Numbered from the stretch's first letter, positions 17,331 through 26,624 are shown. The stretch: DNA of 64,000 nucleotides from an uncultured Flavobacteriaceae bacterium (GCA_943788095.1 CALSOZ010000001.1:1-64000); one strand, 5' to 3'. The notes: generated from the sequence alone by a model not told the origin. Translations and numbers: made by a program.

Positions 17331-18287
17331 ATGCCCGTTTTAGTATATACAGAATCTGATCAAGGAAAATTTAAAAAAGCAGCCTTAGAAGTTGCCTCCT
17401 ATGGAAAAGCCGTCGCTGAGGCTATGGGAACCTCTCTCACTGCGTTGACATTTAAAGTTAGTGATGCTTCCGAATTAGGAAATTACGGCGTCGATAAGGT
17501 GTTAAACATTAATTCCACAAATACGTTTAATGCCAAAATATATGCAGATGCCATCAAACAAGCCGCTGAAAAAGAAAACGCTACGGTCGTGATTTTAAGC
17601 GCGAGTGCCGACAGTCGTTATTTGGCACCTCTAGTCTCAGTAGGGCTGTCTGCAGCTTATGTGCCCAATGTGGTTGCGACCCCATCAAACTTAAGTCCAT
17701 TTACAGTAAAGCGAACCGCATTTACCAATAAAGCTTTTTGCAATACTGAACTGTCAACCGCGATAAAAATCATTGGAGTTTCTAATAATTCTTTTGGATT
17801 AATAGAAAATAAAGCTGCAGCTCATATCGAAGACTTTTCACCAAGCTTAGCAACTTCATCCACGAGTGTAACTTCTACAGACAAAGCAAGTGACAAAGTG
17901 ACCATTGCGGATGCTGAAGTTGTCGTCTCTGCAGGTAGAGGCTTGAAAGGACCCGAAAACTGGGGTATGATAGAAGAGCTCGCAGACGTTCTTGGTGCCG
18001 CAACAGCCTGTTCTAAACCGGTCTCTGATTTAGGATGGAGATCGCACAGCGAACATGTAGGGCAAACAGGAAAACCAGTTGCCGCTAACTTGTATATAGC
18101 CATTGGAATTTCTGGAGCCATTCAACATTTAGCAGGCATTAATTCCTCTAAAATTAAAGTTGTTATTAACACCGACCCTGAGGCTCCTTTTTTCAAAGCT
18201 GCGGACTATGGTATTGTTGGAGATGCTTTTGAAGTAGTTCCTAAATTGATTGAAAAACTAAAAGTTTTCAAAGCTCAAAATGCTTAA
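17331..18287 (+). CDS. etfA: Electron transfer flavoprotein, alpha subunit
   Basis: 318 residues, the standard length. The C-terminal FAD domain is clear: SAGRGLKGPENWGMIEELAD, ACSKPVSDLGWRSHSEHVGQ, then NLYIAIGISGAIQHLAGI and VVINTDPEAPFF. It is the partner of the adjacent beta subunit; together they bind one FAD and one AMP. The gene is the second of the two-gene operon. An inverted repeat without a T tract lies between it and the next gene. Confidence 0.95.
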   Translation: MPVLVYTESDQGKFKKAALEVASYGKAVAEAMGTSLTALTFKVSDASELGNYGVDKVLNINSTNTFNAKIYADAIKQAAEKENATVVILSASADSRYLAPLVSVGLSAAYVPNVVATPSNLSPFTVKRTAFTNKAFCNTELSTAIKIIGVSNNSFGLIENKAAAHIEDFSPSLATSSTSVTSTDKASDKVTIADAEVVVSAGRGLKGPENWGMIEELADVLGAATACSKPVSDLGWRSHSEHVGQTGKPVAANLYIAIGISGAIQHLAGINSSKIKVVINTDPEAPFFKAADYGIVGDAFEVVPKLIEKLKVFKAQNA

Positions 18288-18348
18288 ATATTTTAACTTG
18301 CAGTTCTATTGGTTGTATTGATCATTCGTTTGTTTTAATGCCAAACTT

Positions 18349-18377
18349 ATTTGTAAAGGGTTTGGTACTTTACAAAT
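18349..18377. promoter_or_regulatory. Inverted repeat upstream of the bifunctional nuclease gene
   Basis: Arms ATTTGTAAAG (18349-18358) and CTTTACAAAT (18368-18377) pair perfectly around 9 bases. No T run follows, so it is a poor terminator for etfA. It lies 26 bases before the next start codon and could be an operator. Confidence 0.4.
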
Positions 18378-18403
18378 TAAAACTGTTCTTTGTCATATAA
18401 CAT

Positions 18404-19024
18404 ATGAGTTTAGTTCGTCTCAACATAAAGGGTATTTCTTACAGTCAAACACAGAGCGGTGCTTACGCTTTGATTTTGAGTGAAGTAGATGGAAAACGAA
18501 AACTGCCAATTGTCATTGGAGCTTTCGAAGCACAGTCTATTGCAATTGCTTTGGAAAAAGAAATCCAACCCCCAAGACCATTAACACACGATTTATTTAA
18601 AAATTTCTCAGATCGTTTCGAAATTACTGTAAAGCAAGTCATCATTCACAAGCTTGTGGACGGCGTCTTTTATGCCTCACTTATATGTGAACGCGATAAA
18701 ATTGAAGAAGTGATCGACGCTAGAACTAGCGACGCCATTGCATTAGCATTGCGTTTTTCTGCGCCTATATTTACCTACGAAAACATTTTAGAAAAAGCTG
18801 GAATTATCTTAAAACCAGATCCAAAAAAAGACGATTCTGAAGCGCATCCCGAAGATGTTTTGTTTTTTGATGATATCGATACAGAATCTGAAGAAGTTGA
18901 AACAACCAACGACAATTATCAAAATAAGACCATTAACCAATTAAATGAATTACTAATCAAAGCAGTTGCAGACGAAGATTATGAAACTGCTGCCAAAGTT
19001 AGAGACGAAATCTCTAAACGCTAA
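18404..19024 (+). CDS. Bifunctional DNase/RNase family protein with C-terminal UVR-like motif
   Basis: 206 residues. Residues about 1-130 form the bifunctional nuclease domain (SYSQTQSGAYALILSEVDG, LPIVIGAFEAQSIAIALE, the RTSDAIALALRF segment). After an acidic linker (about 135-170) the last 35 residues read NQLNELLIKAVADEDYETAA, a UvrB/UvrC-type coiled motif. The domain is known from a plant nuclease acting on DNA and RNA; its bacterial role is not well settled. The gene is 11 bases before nupC, so they are probably co-transcribed. Confidence 0.88.
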   Translation: MSLVRLNIKGISYSQTQSGAYALILSEVDGKRKLPIVIGAFEAQSIAIALEKEIQPPRPLTHDLFKNFSDRFEITVKQVIIHKLVDGVFYASLICERDKIEEVIDARTSDAIALALRFSAPIFTYENILEKAGIILKPDPKKDDSEAHPEDVLFFDDIDTESEEVETTNDNYQNKTINQLNELLIKAVADEDYETAAKVRDEISKR

Positions 19025-19035
19025 CAACAACTTTT

Positions 19036-20433
19036 ATGAAAAAATTACTCATGCTTGGGCTACTGTTGTTTTTTAATACACACACAGCATCAGCACAAGA
19101 CAATGTGTCTCAAATTGTATCGAGTCAAGGGTTTACCGCTCAAAGTTTTTTAAGAGGCGTTCTAGGAATGTTTGTGTTAATTTTAATCTCCTATATTTTA
19201 AGCGCCAATAGAAAAGCAATCAACTGGAGAACGGTTGGTCTAGGCTTAGGCGCACAAATTATTTTAGCCATAGGGGTTCTTAAGGTATCATTTGTTCAAA
19301 CATTTTTTGAATGGGTTGGAAGTTTATTTATTGCAGTCTTGGATTTTACAATGGAAGGGACAAAGTTTCTATTTGCCGCCTTTTCTACGGGGGAAATTGA
19401 AGCGCCACTCGTCACCTTTGCTATTTCAATTTTACCAACTGTTATTTTCTTTTCTGCTCTAACATCCGTCTTATTTTATTTAGGCATTATACAACGTGTT
19501 GTAAAAGGATTGGCGTGGTTGCTAAGCAAACTTCTTCAAGTTTCTGGGGCCGAAAGTTTGAGTGTGGCTGGAAATATCTTTTTAGGACAAACAGAATCGC
19601 CCTTAATGATCAAGGCGTATTTAGAAAAAATGAATCGTTCTGAAATCTTACTCGTCATGATTGGTGGAATGGCTACGGTTGCAGGTGGGGTTTTAGCAGC
19701 CTATATTGGGTTTCTTGGTGGCGAAGATGAAGTGCTGCGCTTGTTTTACGCCAAACATTTATTAACGGCTTCTGTCATGGCAGCCCCAGGTGCGATCGTC
19801 ATTTCTAAAATGTTGTATCCGCAAGTCGAAGCGATTGATAATGAAATTAATATAACCCAAGAAAAAATTGGTACAAATATTTTAGAATCCATTGCAAACG
19901 GCACCACCGAAGGCTTAAAACTCGCCTTAAATATTGGCGCTATGTTGTTAGTGTTTTTAGCATTTATCGCCATGATCAATGGCATCCTAGGATGGGTCGG
20001 AGACATCACAACGCTAAACGACTGGGTGGCTTCGAATACATCTTATAAATTGTTTTCATTAGAATTTATTTTAGGATATGCCTTTGCACCACTAATGTGG
20101 CTCATTGGAATTGCCAAAGAAGACGTCGCTTTGATGGGACAACTGTTAGGAATAAAACTAGCCGCAAGTGAATTTGTCGGTTATATTCAATTAGCAGATT
20201 TAAAAAACCCTTTAAACCTCTTGCATTTAAAATACGAAAAATCCATTATCATGGCCACCTATATGCTTTGTGGTTTTGCTAATTTTGCATCGATAGGAAT
20301 CCAAATTGGAGGCATTGGCTCCCTAGCGCCTGGGCAACGAAAAACACTTTCTGAGTTTGGAATTAAAGCTTTGATTGGCGGCACCATCGCTTCGCTTTTG
20401 TCTGCGACGATTGCAGGCACAATTATTGGCTAA
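19036..20433 (+). CDS. nupC: Concentrative nucleoside transporter, NupC family
   Basis: 465 residues. An N-terminal hydrophobic leader (ends near SAQD) is followed by the transporter body. Family segments are GNIFLGQTESPLMIKAYLEKM and VMIGGMATVAGGVLAAYIGFLG, then the APGAIVISKMLYP region and GFANFASIGIQIGGIG near the C-terminus. The GQTE and FASI regions contribute to nucleoside and sodium binding in this family. It imports nucleosides across the inner membrane using an ion gradient. A strong terminator follows, which separates it from thyA. The deoxynucleoside kinase encoded at 6.7 kb could use its substrates. Confidence 0.9.
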   Translation: MKKLLMLGLLLFFNTHTASAQDNVSQIVSSQGFTAQSFLRGVLGMFVLILISYILSANRKAINWRTVGLGLGAQIILAIGVLKVSFVQTFFEWVGSLFIAVLDFTMEGTKFLFAAFSTGEIEAPLVTFAISILPTVIFFSALTSVLFYLGIIQRVVKGLAWLLSKLLQVSGAESLSVAGNIFLGQTESPLMIKAYLEKMNRSEILLVMIGGMATVAGGVLAAYIGFLGGEDEVLRLFYAKHLLTASVMAAPGAIVISKMLYPQVEAIDNEINITQEKIGTNILESIANGTTEGLKLALNIGAMLLVFLAFIAMINGILGWVGDITTLNDWVASNTSYKLFSLEFILGYAFAPLMWLIGIAKEDVALMGQLLGIKLAASEFVGYIQLADLKNPLNLLHLKYEKSIIMATYMLCGFANFASIGIQIGGIGSLAPGQRKTLSEFGIKALIGGTIASLLSATIAGTIIG

Positions 20434-20460
20434 ATAGTTAATAACTTTTAAAATTATTAC

Positions 20461-20500
20461 AAGCTTCAATTTCTTAATGATTGAAGCTTTTTTTATTTTT
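20461..20500 (+). terminator. Terminator after nupC
   Basis: Stem AAGCTTCAAT / ATTGAAGCTT (20461-20470 and 20480-20489), 9-base loop, then a run of T with one A. It lies 28 bases after the nupC stop codon. Confidence 0.88.
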
Positions 20501-20524
20501 AAACTTCAAATAAATCAACTTAAA

Positions 20525-21349
20525 ATGAAACAATACTTAGACCTTGTATCTCATGTGCTAGAGAATGGAAATGAAAAAGGAGACCGTACTGGTACAGGAA
20601 CAAAAAGTGTGTTTGGACATCAAATGCGGTTTGATCTAAGTGAAGGGTTTCCAATGGTGACCACCAAGAAACTGCATCTTAAATCGATTATATATGAACT
20701 GCTTTGGTTTTTAAAAGGGGATACAAATATTGATTACCTGACCGAAAATGGCGTCAAAATATGGAACGCTTGGGCCGATGAAAATGGGGATCTAGGGCCT
20801 GTTTATGGGCATCAGTGGCGCAACTGGAATAGTGATGAGATTGATCAAATCTCCGAAGTTATCGAAACTTTAAAAACCAATCCAAACAGCCGACGCATGC
20901 TAGTGTCTGCTTGGAACCCTTCGGTGCTTCCTGATACTTCAAAATCATTTAGTGAAAATGTTGCCAACAACAAAGCAGCGCTTCCTCCCTGTCATGCCTT
21001 TTTTCAATTTTATGTCAATGACGGCAAATTATCCTGTCAACTTTACCAACGAAGTGCCGATATATTTCTTGGCGTCCCATTCAATATTGCGTCCTATGCC
21101 TTATTTACAATGATGATGGCACAAGTTTGTGGGTATGAAGCTGGCGAATTTATACACACCTTTGGAGATGCCCATATTTACAGCAACCATATCGAACAGT
21201 TGGAGTTGCAACGCTCAAGAGACCTTCGTCCGCTACCAAAAATGAAACTCAATCCTGAGATAAAAGATATTTTCAAATTCACTTTTGAAGACTTTACTCT
21301 AGAAGGCTATGAGCCGCATCCACACATCAAAGGAGCCGTTGCCGTTTAA
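20525..21349 (+). CDS. thyA: Thymidylate synthase
   Basis: 274 residues from ATG 20525 ([20 protein letters not shown]); an in-frame ATG at 20477 lies inside the nupC terminator and is rejected. Clear motifs: [12 protein letters not shown], the FKGDTN-like [20 protein letters not shown], and the active-site Cys in [10 protein letters not shown], then [20 protein letters not shown] and the [12 protein letters not shown] signature. It methylates dUMP to dTMP using methylene-tetrahydrofolate, leaving dihydrofolate, which the product of the next gene reduces. thyA and folA are adjacent. Confidence 0.97.
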   Translation: MKQYLDLVSHVLENGNEKGDRTGTGTKSVFGHQMRFDLSEGFPMVTTKKLHLKSIIYELLWFLKGDTNIDYLTENGVKIWNAWADENGDLGPVYGHQWRNWNSDEIDQISEVIETLKTNPNSRRMLVSAWNPSVLPDTSKSFSENVANNKAALPPCHAFFQFYVNDGKLSCQLYQRSADIFLGVPFNIASYALFTMMMAQVCGYEAGEFIHTFGDAHIYSNHIEQLELQRSRDLRPLPKMKLNPEIKDIFKFTFEDFTLEGYEPHPHIKGAVAV

Positions 21350-21364
21350 TTTAATGGAAACCCT

Positions 21365-21372
21365 TACTTTTG
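21365..21372 (+). promoter_or_regulatory. -7 element of folA
   Basis: TACTTTTG is a full match to TAnnTTTG. Transcription would begin near 21377-21380, inside the longest possible reading frame of folA, so the start codon must lie downstream. This favours the TTG at 21391. Confidence 0.6.
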
Positions 21373-21390
21373 TGCCCTAAGTTTATACTA

Positions 21391-21900
21391 TTGAAAACAA
21401 AAAAACACACATCCAATTTAACGCTTATTGTCGCCGTGTCAGAAAACGATGTGATTGGAAAAGACAATGATTTAATTTGGCAGTTAAGAAATGACCTTAA
21501 ACGATTTAAAGCGCTCACTTCTGGGCATTGCATTATCATGGGACGAAAAACGTTTGAAAGTTTCCCCAAGCCATTGCCAAACAGAACGCATATCGTGATT
21601 ACAAGACAGCAAAATTACAACGTTCCTGAAGGGGTGATTGTCGTGAATTCTTTAGAAGCCGCAATTGAACAAGCGAAAGACGATGAAAATCCATTCATTA
21701 TTGGAGGTGGCGAAATTTACAAACAAGCCCTAGCGGTCGTGGACACCATCGAATTTACAAGAGTGCATCACACTTTTGAAGGCGATACATTTTTCCCTTT
21801 AATACGTGAAGATATTTGGGAAGAAACCGGTCGGGTTTATAATAAAAAAGATGATTTACATGAATTTGACTTTTCATACATAACTTACAAAAGACGATAA
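21391..21900 (+). CDS. folA: Dihydrofolate reductase
   Basis: About 169 residues. There is no in-frame ATG before the conserved region; TTG codons occur at 21370 and 21391. The second is chosen because a full promoter element occupies 21365-21372. Family motifs: LIVAVSENDVIGKDNDLIW with the catalytic acidic residue at the LIWQLRNDLKRF helix, CIIMGRKTFESFP, IVITRQ, and FIIGGGEIYKQAL. It reduces dihydrofolate to tetrahydrofolate with NADPH and completes the cycle begun by ThyA, encoded directly upstream. The last residues FSYITYKRR are the typical family end. Confidence 0.94.
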   Translation: MKTKKHTSNLTLIVAVSENDVIGKDNDLIWQLRNDLKRFKALTSGHCIIMGRKTFESFPKPLPNRTHIVITRQQNYNVPEGVIVVNSLEAAIEQAKDDENPFIIGGGEIYKQALAVVDTIEFTRVHHTFEGDTFFPLIREDIWEETGRVYNKKDDLHEFDFSYITYKRR

Positions 21901-21943
21901 ATAATCCTATTTTAGCAGCTCTAAAACTAATAAACACATACAG

Positions 21944-22831
21944 ATGAAGGCATATATATTTCCAGGTCAAGGAGCCCAATTTTCGGGGATGGGTCAACCA
22001 CTTTATGAAAACTCTGCACTTGCAAAGTCACTATTTGACCAAGCCAATGACATCTTAGGATTCAACATTACCGCAACGATGTTTGAAGGTTCAGCTGAAG
22101 ATTTAAAAGAAACGAACGTCACACAACCTGCAATATTTTTGCATTCGGTGATTTTAGCAAAGAGTTTAGGAGAGGCCTTTCAACCGGACATGGTTGCCGG
22201 ACATTCTCTTGGTGAATTTTCGGCCTTAGTCGCCAATGGCACACTCGATTTTGAAGACGGTCTAAAACTGGTCTCTCAGCGGGCGCAAGCCATGCAAAAA
22301 GCATGCGATTTGTCCAAAGGAACCATGGCTGCTGTGTTGGGCCTAGAAAATGAAATTGTAGAGGAAACGTGTGCTGCTATTGACGGAGTTGTCGTGGCTG
22401 CAAATTATAATTGCCCTGGTCAATTAGTGATTTCTGGTTCCGTTGATGCCATTCACATTGCATGCGACCAATTAAAAGAAAAGGGAGCACGACGAGCGCT
22501 TGTATTGCCAGTTGGCGGCGCATTTCATTCTCCATTAATGGTGCCTGCAAAAGAGCAATTAGCAGCGGCGATAGAAAATACAGTTTTTAAAACGCCGAGT
22601 TGCCCGATATACCAAAACGTAACTGCAACGGCCGTTTTAAACGAAACTGAGATCAAAGCAAATTTAATTTCACAATTAACAGCCCCTGTAAAATGGACAC
22701 AATCGGTTCAGCAAATGATACAGGATGGCGCTCTTGAATTTACTGAAGTTGGTCCCGGAAATGTACTTCAAGGATTGGTTAAAAAAATTAATAGAGGCAT
22801 GGATACAAAAGCAGCAACTCTTGAAAACTAA
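21944..22831 (+). CDS. fabD: Malonyl-CoA:ACP transacylase
   Basis: 295 residues. It has FPGQGAQFSGMGQ at the N-terminus, the nucleophile elbow GHSLGEFSALVA (Ser), an Arg in VSQRAQAMQ, and the catalytic His in GGAFHSPLM. It loads malonate onto acyl carrier protein for fatty-acid synthesis in the cytoplasm. The length is normal. The stop is 4 bases before lspA, so they share a transcript. It is not beside other fab genes. Confidence 0.96.
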   Translation: MKAYIFPGQGAQFSGMGQPLYENSALAKSLFDQANDILGFNITATMFEGSAEDLKETNVTQPAIFLHSVILAKSLGEAFQPDMVAGHSLGEFSALVANGTLDFEDGLKLVSQRAQAMQKACDLSKGTMAAVLGLENEIVEETCAAIDGVVVAANYNCPGQLVISGSVDAIHIACDQLKEKGARRALVLPVGGAFHSPLMVPAKEQLAAAIENTVFKTPSCPIYQNVTATAVLNETEIKANLISQLTAPVKWTQSVQQMIQDGALEFTEVGPGNVLQGLVKKINRGMDTKAATLEN

Positions 22832-22835
22832 ATAC

Positions 22836-23339
22836 ATGAATCTTAGAACACTCTTTATCCTTATTCTTGTTGTTTTCAATATTGGTTTAGACCAATACTC
22901 TAAAGTTTTAGTGCGAGAAAAAGTTGTGCCTGGATCGAGAACTGAACTCGTAGGAAAACAATTACAACTGATGAATGTTGAGAACACTGGAGCCTTTTTA
23001 AGTTTGGGTAGCGATTCAAATCCGACGGTAAAACTCATCTTTTTACTCATCCTCCCTGTCATTGTTTTAGGCGTTGTATTGTATTATGTGCTAACGAATA
23101 AAACCCTCGATCGCATGTCTGTTATAGGTCTCAGTTGTATTGCCGGCGGAGGCATTGCCAATATTTATGATCGGTTTATGTATGGTTCAGTCACCGACTT
23201 CCTATTTATGGACTTTGGAGGCATCCTCAAAACAGGTGTTTTCAATAGTGCTGATTTATCTGTCACGTCGGGAATGATTTTACTATTATTAGCATCTTTC
23301 ATGAGCCGCCCACCAAAAGACAGCGAGGGATCAAATTAA
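22836..23339 (+). CDS. lspA: Lipoprotein signal peptidase (signal peptidase II)
   Basis: 167 residues from ATG 22836; a longer frame would run inside fabD and lacks the hydrophobic start. Four hydrophobic helices and the family motifs are seen: NTGAFLSLGSD, GGIANIYDRFMYGSVTDF with the first catalytic Asp region, and FNSADLSVTSG with the second. It cleaves lipoprotein precursors before the lipid-modified Cys, and the window encodes several such precursors. It follows fabD by 4 bases and ends 2 bases before the convergent aminotransferase gene. Confidence 0.95.
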   Translation: MNLRTLFILILVVFNIGLDQYSKVLVREKVVPGSRTELVGKQLQLMNVENTGAFLSLGSDSNPTVKLIFLLILPVIVLGVVLYYVLTNKTLDRMSVIGLSCIAGGGIANIYDRFMYGSVTDFLFMDFGGILKTGVFNSADLSVTSGMILLLLASFMSRPPKDSEGSN

Positions 23340-23341
23340 GC

Positions 23342-24496
23342 TTATTTTGATAAAAAATTTATCACCGTTGAGGTGATGAAATCGATTTGATCGTCCTCCA
23401 ATTCGGTATGCATTGGCAATGAAATTACTTGATCGATTAAAGCATTCGTAACTGTAAAATCCGCATCATTATAACGATCATCTACATAGGCTTTTTGCTT
23501 GTGTAGTGGAATTGGATAATAGACACCGCAGGGAATTCCTTTTTCTTGTAAATGGGCCGCTAATGCATCTCTATCGGCATTCTGAATCTTTAAAGTATAC
23601 TGGTGAAATACATGGCAATCGCAGTTGTCGCATATGGTTTCACACCCATTACCTGCTTTTGGAGTGATGATGTTTTCATGATTTTTAAAAGCTGCGTTGT
23701 ATTTCCGAGCCGCCGATTGTCGCGCTTTATTATACGCGTTAAGTTTGGGAAGTTTCGCATCCAACACGGCCGCTTGAATAGAATCTAATCGCGAGTTCAC
23801 TCCCACTACATCGTGGTGATAGCGCTTGTACATGCCATGATTGACAATCCCTCTTATGGTGTGAGCGAGCTTGTCATCATTGGTAAAAATGGCACCACCA
23901 TCGCCGTAACACCCTAAGTTTTTGGAAGGAAAGAAAGATGTAGAAGCCACATGACCGATGGTTCCTGCTTTGGCTTTTGATCCATTTTCAGAGGTATAGG
24001 TAGCCCCAATTGCTTGAGCGTTATCTTCAATAACATATAAATCATGCGCTTCGGCGAGCGCCATAATAGCATCCATATTGGAGCATTGTCCAAACAAATG
24101 TACGGGTACAATCGCTTTCGTTTTTGGTGTGATGGCTTTTTTAACCGCTTCTATATCAATATTAAATTTATCCGGGTCAACATCAACTAAAACAGGTGTG
24201 AGCCCTAATAATGCAATCACTTCAACAGTTGCGGCAAAGGTGAAATCTGCGGTAATAACCTCATCACCTGGCTTTAAACCAAGGCCCATCATCGCAATTT
24301 GTAACGCATCTGTCCCGTTGGCACAAGGAATCACGTGTTTGACTCCTAAATAGGCCTCAAGATTTGCTTGAAAGGTTTTAACTTTTGGACCATTAATAAA
24401 GGAAGCATTATCAATCACTTCCTGTATAGACGAATTTACAACGTCTTTTATAGCGGCATACTGGCCTTTTAGGTCTACCATTTGAATATTTTTCAT
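23342..24496 (-). CDS. DegT/DnrJ/EryC1 family sugar aminotransferase
   Basis: 384 residues. It starts MKNIQMVDLKGQYAAIKDVV and has PCANGTDALQIAM, EVITADFTFAATVE, VIEDNAQAIGA and STSFFPSKNLGCYGDGGAIF, where the Lys before NLG is the PLP-binding residue. These enzymes transfer an amino group to a keto-sugar nucleotide for lipopolysaccharide or other surface glycans. An insertion with four Cys (GCETICDNCDC, about 285-295) is notable and could bind a metal. The gene is convergent with lspA and divergent from waaA, another lipopolysaccharide gene. Confidence 0.92.
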   Translation of the reverse strand: MKNIQMVDLKGQYAAIKDVVNSSIQEVIDNASFINGPKVKTFQANLEAYLGVKHVIPCANGTDALQIAMMGLGLKPGDEVITADFTFAATVEVIALLGLTPVLVDVDPDKFNIDIEAVKKAITPKTKAIVPVHLFGQCSNMDAIMALAEAHDLYVIEDNAQAIGATYTSENGSKAKAGTIGHVASTSFFPSKNLGCYGDGGAIFTNDDKLAHTIRGIVNHGMYKRYHHDVVGVNSRLDSIQAAVLDAKLPKLNAYNKARQSAARKYNAAFKNHENIITPKAGNGCETICDNCDCHVFHQYTLKIQNADRDALAAHLQEKGIPCGVYYPIPLHKQKAYVDDRYNDADFTVTNALIDQVISLPMHTELEDDQIDFITSTVINFLSK

Positions 24497-24538
24497 GTCT
24501 TAAAATTACGAATTACAAACAATAACAATTTCGAAAAA

Positions 24539-24546
24539 CAAAAATA
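24539..24546 (-). promoter_or_regulatory. -7 element of the DegT aminotransferase gene
   Basis: On the minus strand the bases read TATTTTTG, a full match to TAnnTTTG, placed 43 bases before the ATG at 24496. Confidence 0.45.
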
Positions 24547-24613
24547 CAAAATTAGCAATGCTTAGTCTTAAAAATTAATATAAAGAATGTATTTTAGCTA
24601 CAAATAAAACTTA

Positions 24614-25858
24614 TTGAGACTTCTTTATAACATCATCATTGAACTCGCAGCTGTAATAGTGCGTCCTTTTTCAGGTTTGAATAAAAAAATTCAACAAGGG
24701 CAACTGGGGCGGAACGAAAGTCTTCAGATTTTAAAACAAGCCGTTCTTGAATCAGATAAAGTAATCTGGCTACATTGCGCCTCTTTAGGCGAATATGAAC
24801 AAGGTCTCCCTGTATTTCAAGCGCTGAAAAAACACTATAAAGACCACAAATTTGTAATGACTTTTTTCTCACCTTCGGGCTATGAGATCCGAAAAAAAAA
24901 TCCTATTACAGATGTTGTTGTTTACCTTCCACTCGATCGAAAATTGGCTGTAAAATCCTTTTTAGACCTTACACACCCTGAATTAGTGGTGTTTGTGAAA
25001 TACGACCTTTGGCCCAATTATTTATTGGAATTGAAACGTCGAAATATAACCGCTATATTGATTTCGGCTTTGTTTAGACCCACACAAGCTTACTTTAAAT
25101 TTTATGGTGGCTGGATGAAGCAGTTGTTGTTTTCTTTTGATCATATCTTTACACAAGACACCGCTTCAGAAACGTTATTAAATTCAATCGGATATAACGC
25201 CGTCACCGTTTCTGGAGATACGCGTTTTGATCGTGTTGGCAATCAACTAAAAACAGATAACACCTTAGATTTTATTGCTAAATTTAAAAACAATCGAACT
25301 TGTATTGTGGCTGGAAGCACATGGCCAGAAGATGATTTGTTACTGATCAATTATATCAATGATTGTAAAGAGGATATAAAGTTTATAATCGCCCCTCATA
25401 ACATCGACCAAAATCAGATTAAATCGATGACAAAACAGTTACAAAAACCAAGTGTACTCTACTCTAATTATTCCAACGAAGTGTTAGAAAACAAGTCTGT
25501 ATTTATCATGGATACTGTAGGTCTCTTATCTAAAGTTTATAAGTATGCAAATATTGCATATATCGGTGGCGGTATGGGCACAAGTGGACTTCACAACACG
25601 CTGGAAGCGGCTACCTTTGGCATTCCAATCGTGATCGGTAAAAACTTTCATAAATTCCCAGAGGCAATCGCGATGCACTCCCAAGGCGGCTTGTTTAGTG
25701 TCGCCACGACTGAAGCCCTAGATTCTACATTCAATAAACTTGTCAATAATCCACAACAAAGAATCGTTATTGGTCAAAAAAACAAGGATTATATAGAAAC
25801 GAATAAAGGGGCTACTGAACTTGTCATGGCCAAATTAAAAACGATATTTAAGTCGTAA
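24614..25858 (+). CDS. waaA: 3-deoxy-D-manno-octulosonic-acid transferase
   Basis: 414 residues starting at TTG 24614 (MRLLYNIIIELAA). No in-frame ATG lies near the start, and a TATTTTAG element (24590-24597, 7 of 8) sits a suitable distance upstream. Segments typical of Kdo transferase are WLHCASLGEYEQGLPV, MTFFSPSGYEIRKK, KYDLWPNYLLEL, VAGSTWPEDD and the C-terminal GGGMGTSGLHNTLEAATFG. It adds Kdo to lipid A at the inner membrane. Only 1 base separates its stop from that of the convergent GH16 gene, and no terminator is visible there. Confidence 0.93.
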   Translation: MRLLYNIIIELAAVIVRPFSGLNKKIQQGQLGRNESLQILKQAVLESDKVIWLHCASLGEYEQGLPVFQALKKHYKDHKFVMTFFSPSGYEIRKKNPITDVVVYLPLDRKLAVKSFLDLTHPELVVFVKYDLWPNYLLELKRRNITAILISALFRPTQAYFKFYGGWMKQLLFSFDHIFTQDTASETLLNSIGYNAVTVSGDTRFDRVGNQLKTDNTLDFIAKFKNNRTCIVAGSTWPEDDLLLINYINDCKEDIKFIIAPHNIDQNQIKSMTKQLQKPSVLYSNYSNEVLENKSVFIMDTVGLLSKVYKYANIAYIGGGMGTSGLHNTLEAATFGIPIVIGKNFHKFPEAIAMHSQGGLFSVATTEALDSTFNKLVNNPQQRIVIGQKNKDYIETNKGATELVMAKLKTIFKS

Positions 25859-25859
25859 T

Positions 25860-26624
25860 TTACTGGTAAACTTTAACGTAGTCAATTATAAATTCTTTTG
25901 GGAAGATGGAGTCATCCACCTCAGGTCCTCCAAAACTACCACCAATGGCAAGATTTAGGATCAAATAAAATGGCTTATCATACGGCCAAGTTTTATCATT
26001 TTTAACTTCTGGAGAGAAGGTATAAACTAAGGCATCGTCAATATAAAACTCAATTTGATGGGCGTCCCATTTGGTTTTATAAACATGGAAATCTGCTTCA
26101 ATGCCTTCAATAGTGGTCACTTTGGTGTTTATCGATTTACCATAACTGTCTGGGGTGTGGAGTGTGGTGTGAATCTCTCCAGGGTTTTTTCCAACATACT
26201 CCATAATGTCAATTTCTCCACAAGCCGGCCATGTGTTTGAATCGATATCATGACCTAACATCCAAATGGCTGGCCATAATCCGATGCCACGTGGAAGTTG
26301 CGCCCTAACTTCGACGGTGCCGTATTTAAATTCGAATTTATCTTTTGTACTTATACGTCCTGAGTAATAGTTGTCTCCTTCTTTAGTGGCGGTTATGACC
26401 AGTTGTTGGTCACGAATTGAAATGTTTTTTTTGGTATAAACTTGTCGTTCATTATTTCCCCAGCCACAAATATTAGGACATCCATCTCCAAGCTGATAAT
26501 TCCAAGTTTCTATATCCAAAGACTCTGTATTAAAATCTTCTGACAACAAAAGACTCGGCTCAGAAAAACCATCGACATCTACTATTGGGATTAAAAAAAG
26601 TAGTATTAAAATTCTGACAATCAT
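25860..26624 (-). CDS. Secreted GH16 endo-beta-1,3-glucanase (laminarinase)
   Basis: 254 residues. A signal peptide of about 20 residues is followed by one GH16 domain. The catalytic signature GEIDIME is at 136-142, with Glu137 the likely nucleophile, Asp139 the helper and Glu142 the acid/base. Substrate-cleft residues occur in GRISTKDKFEFKYG and GLWPAIWMLG. The extra residue pattern of EIDIME is that of bacterial laminarinases rather than of kappa-carrageenases or agarases. It is last in the PUL operon, and its ATG overlaps the stop of the GH3 gene by 4 bases. It has no lipobox Cys, so it is probably periplasmic or released, unlike the second GH16. Confidence 0.93.
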   Translation of the reverse strand: MIVRILILLFLIPIVDVDGFSEPSLLLSEDFNTESLDIETWNYQLGDGCPNICGWGNNERQVYTKKNISIRDQQLVITATKEGDNYYSGRISTKDKFEFKYGTVEVRAQLPRGIGLWPAIWMLGHDIDSNTWPACGEIDIMEYVGKNPGEIHTTLHTPDSYGKSINTKVTTIEGIEADFHVYKTKWDAHQIEFYIDDALVYTFSPEVKNDKTWPYDKPFYLILNLAIGGSFGGPEVDDSIFPKEFIIDYVKVYQ

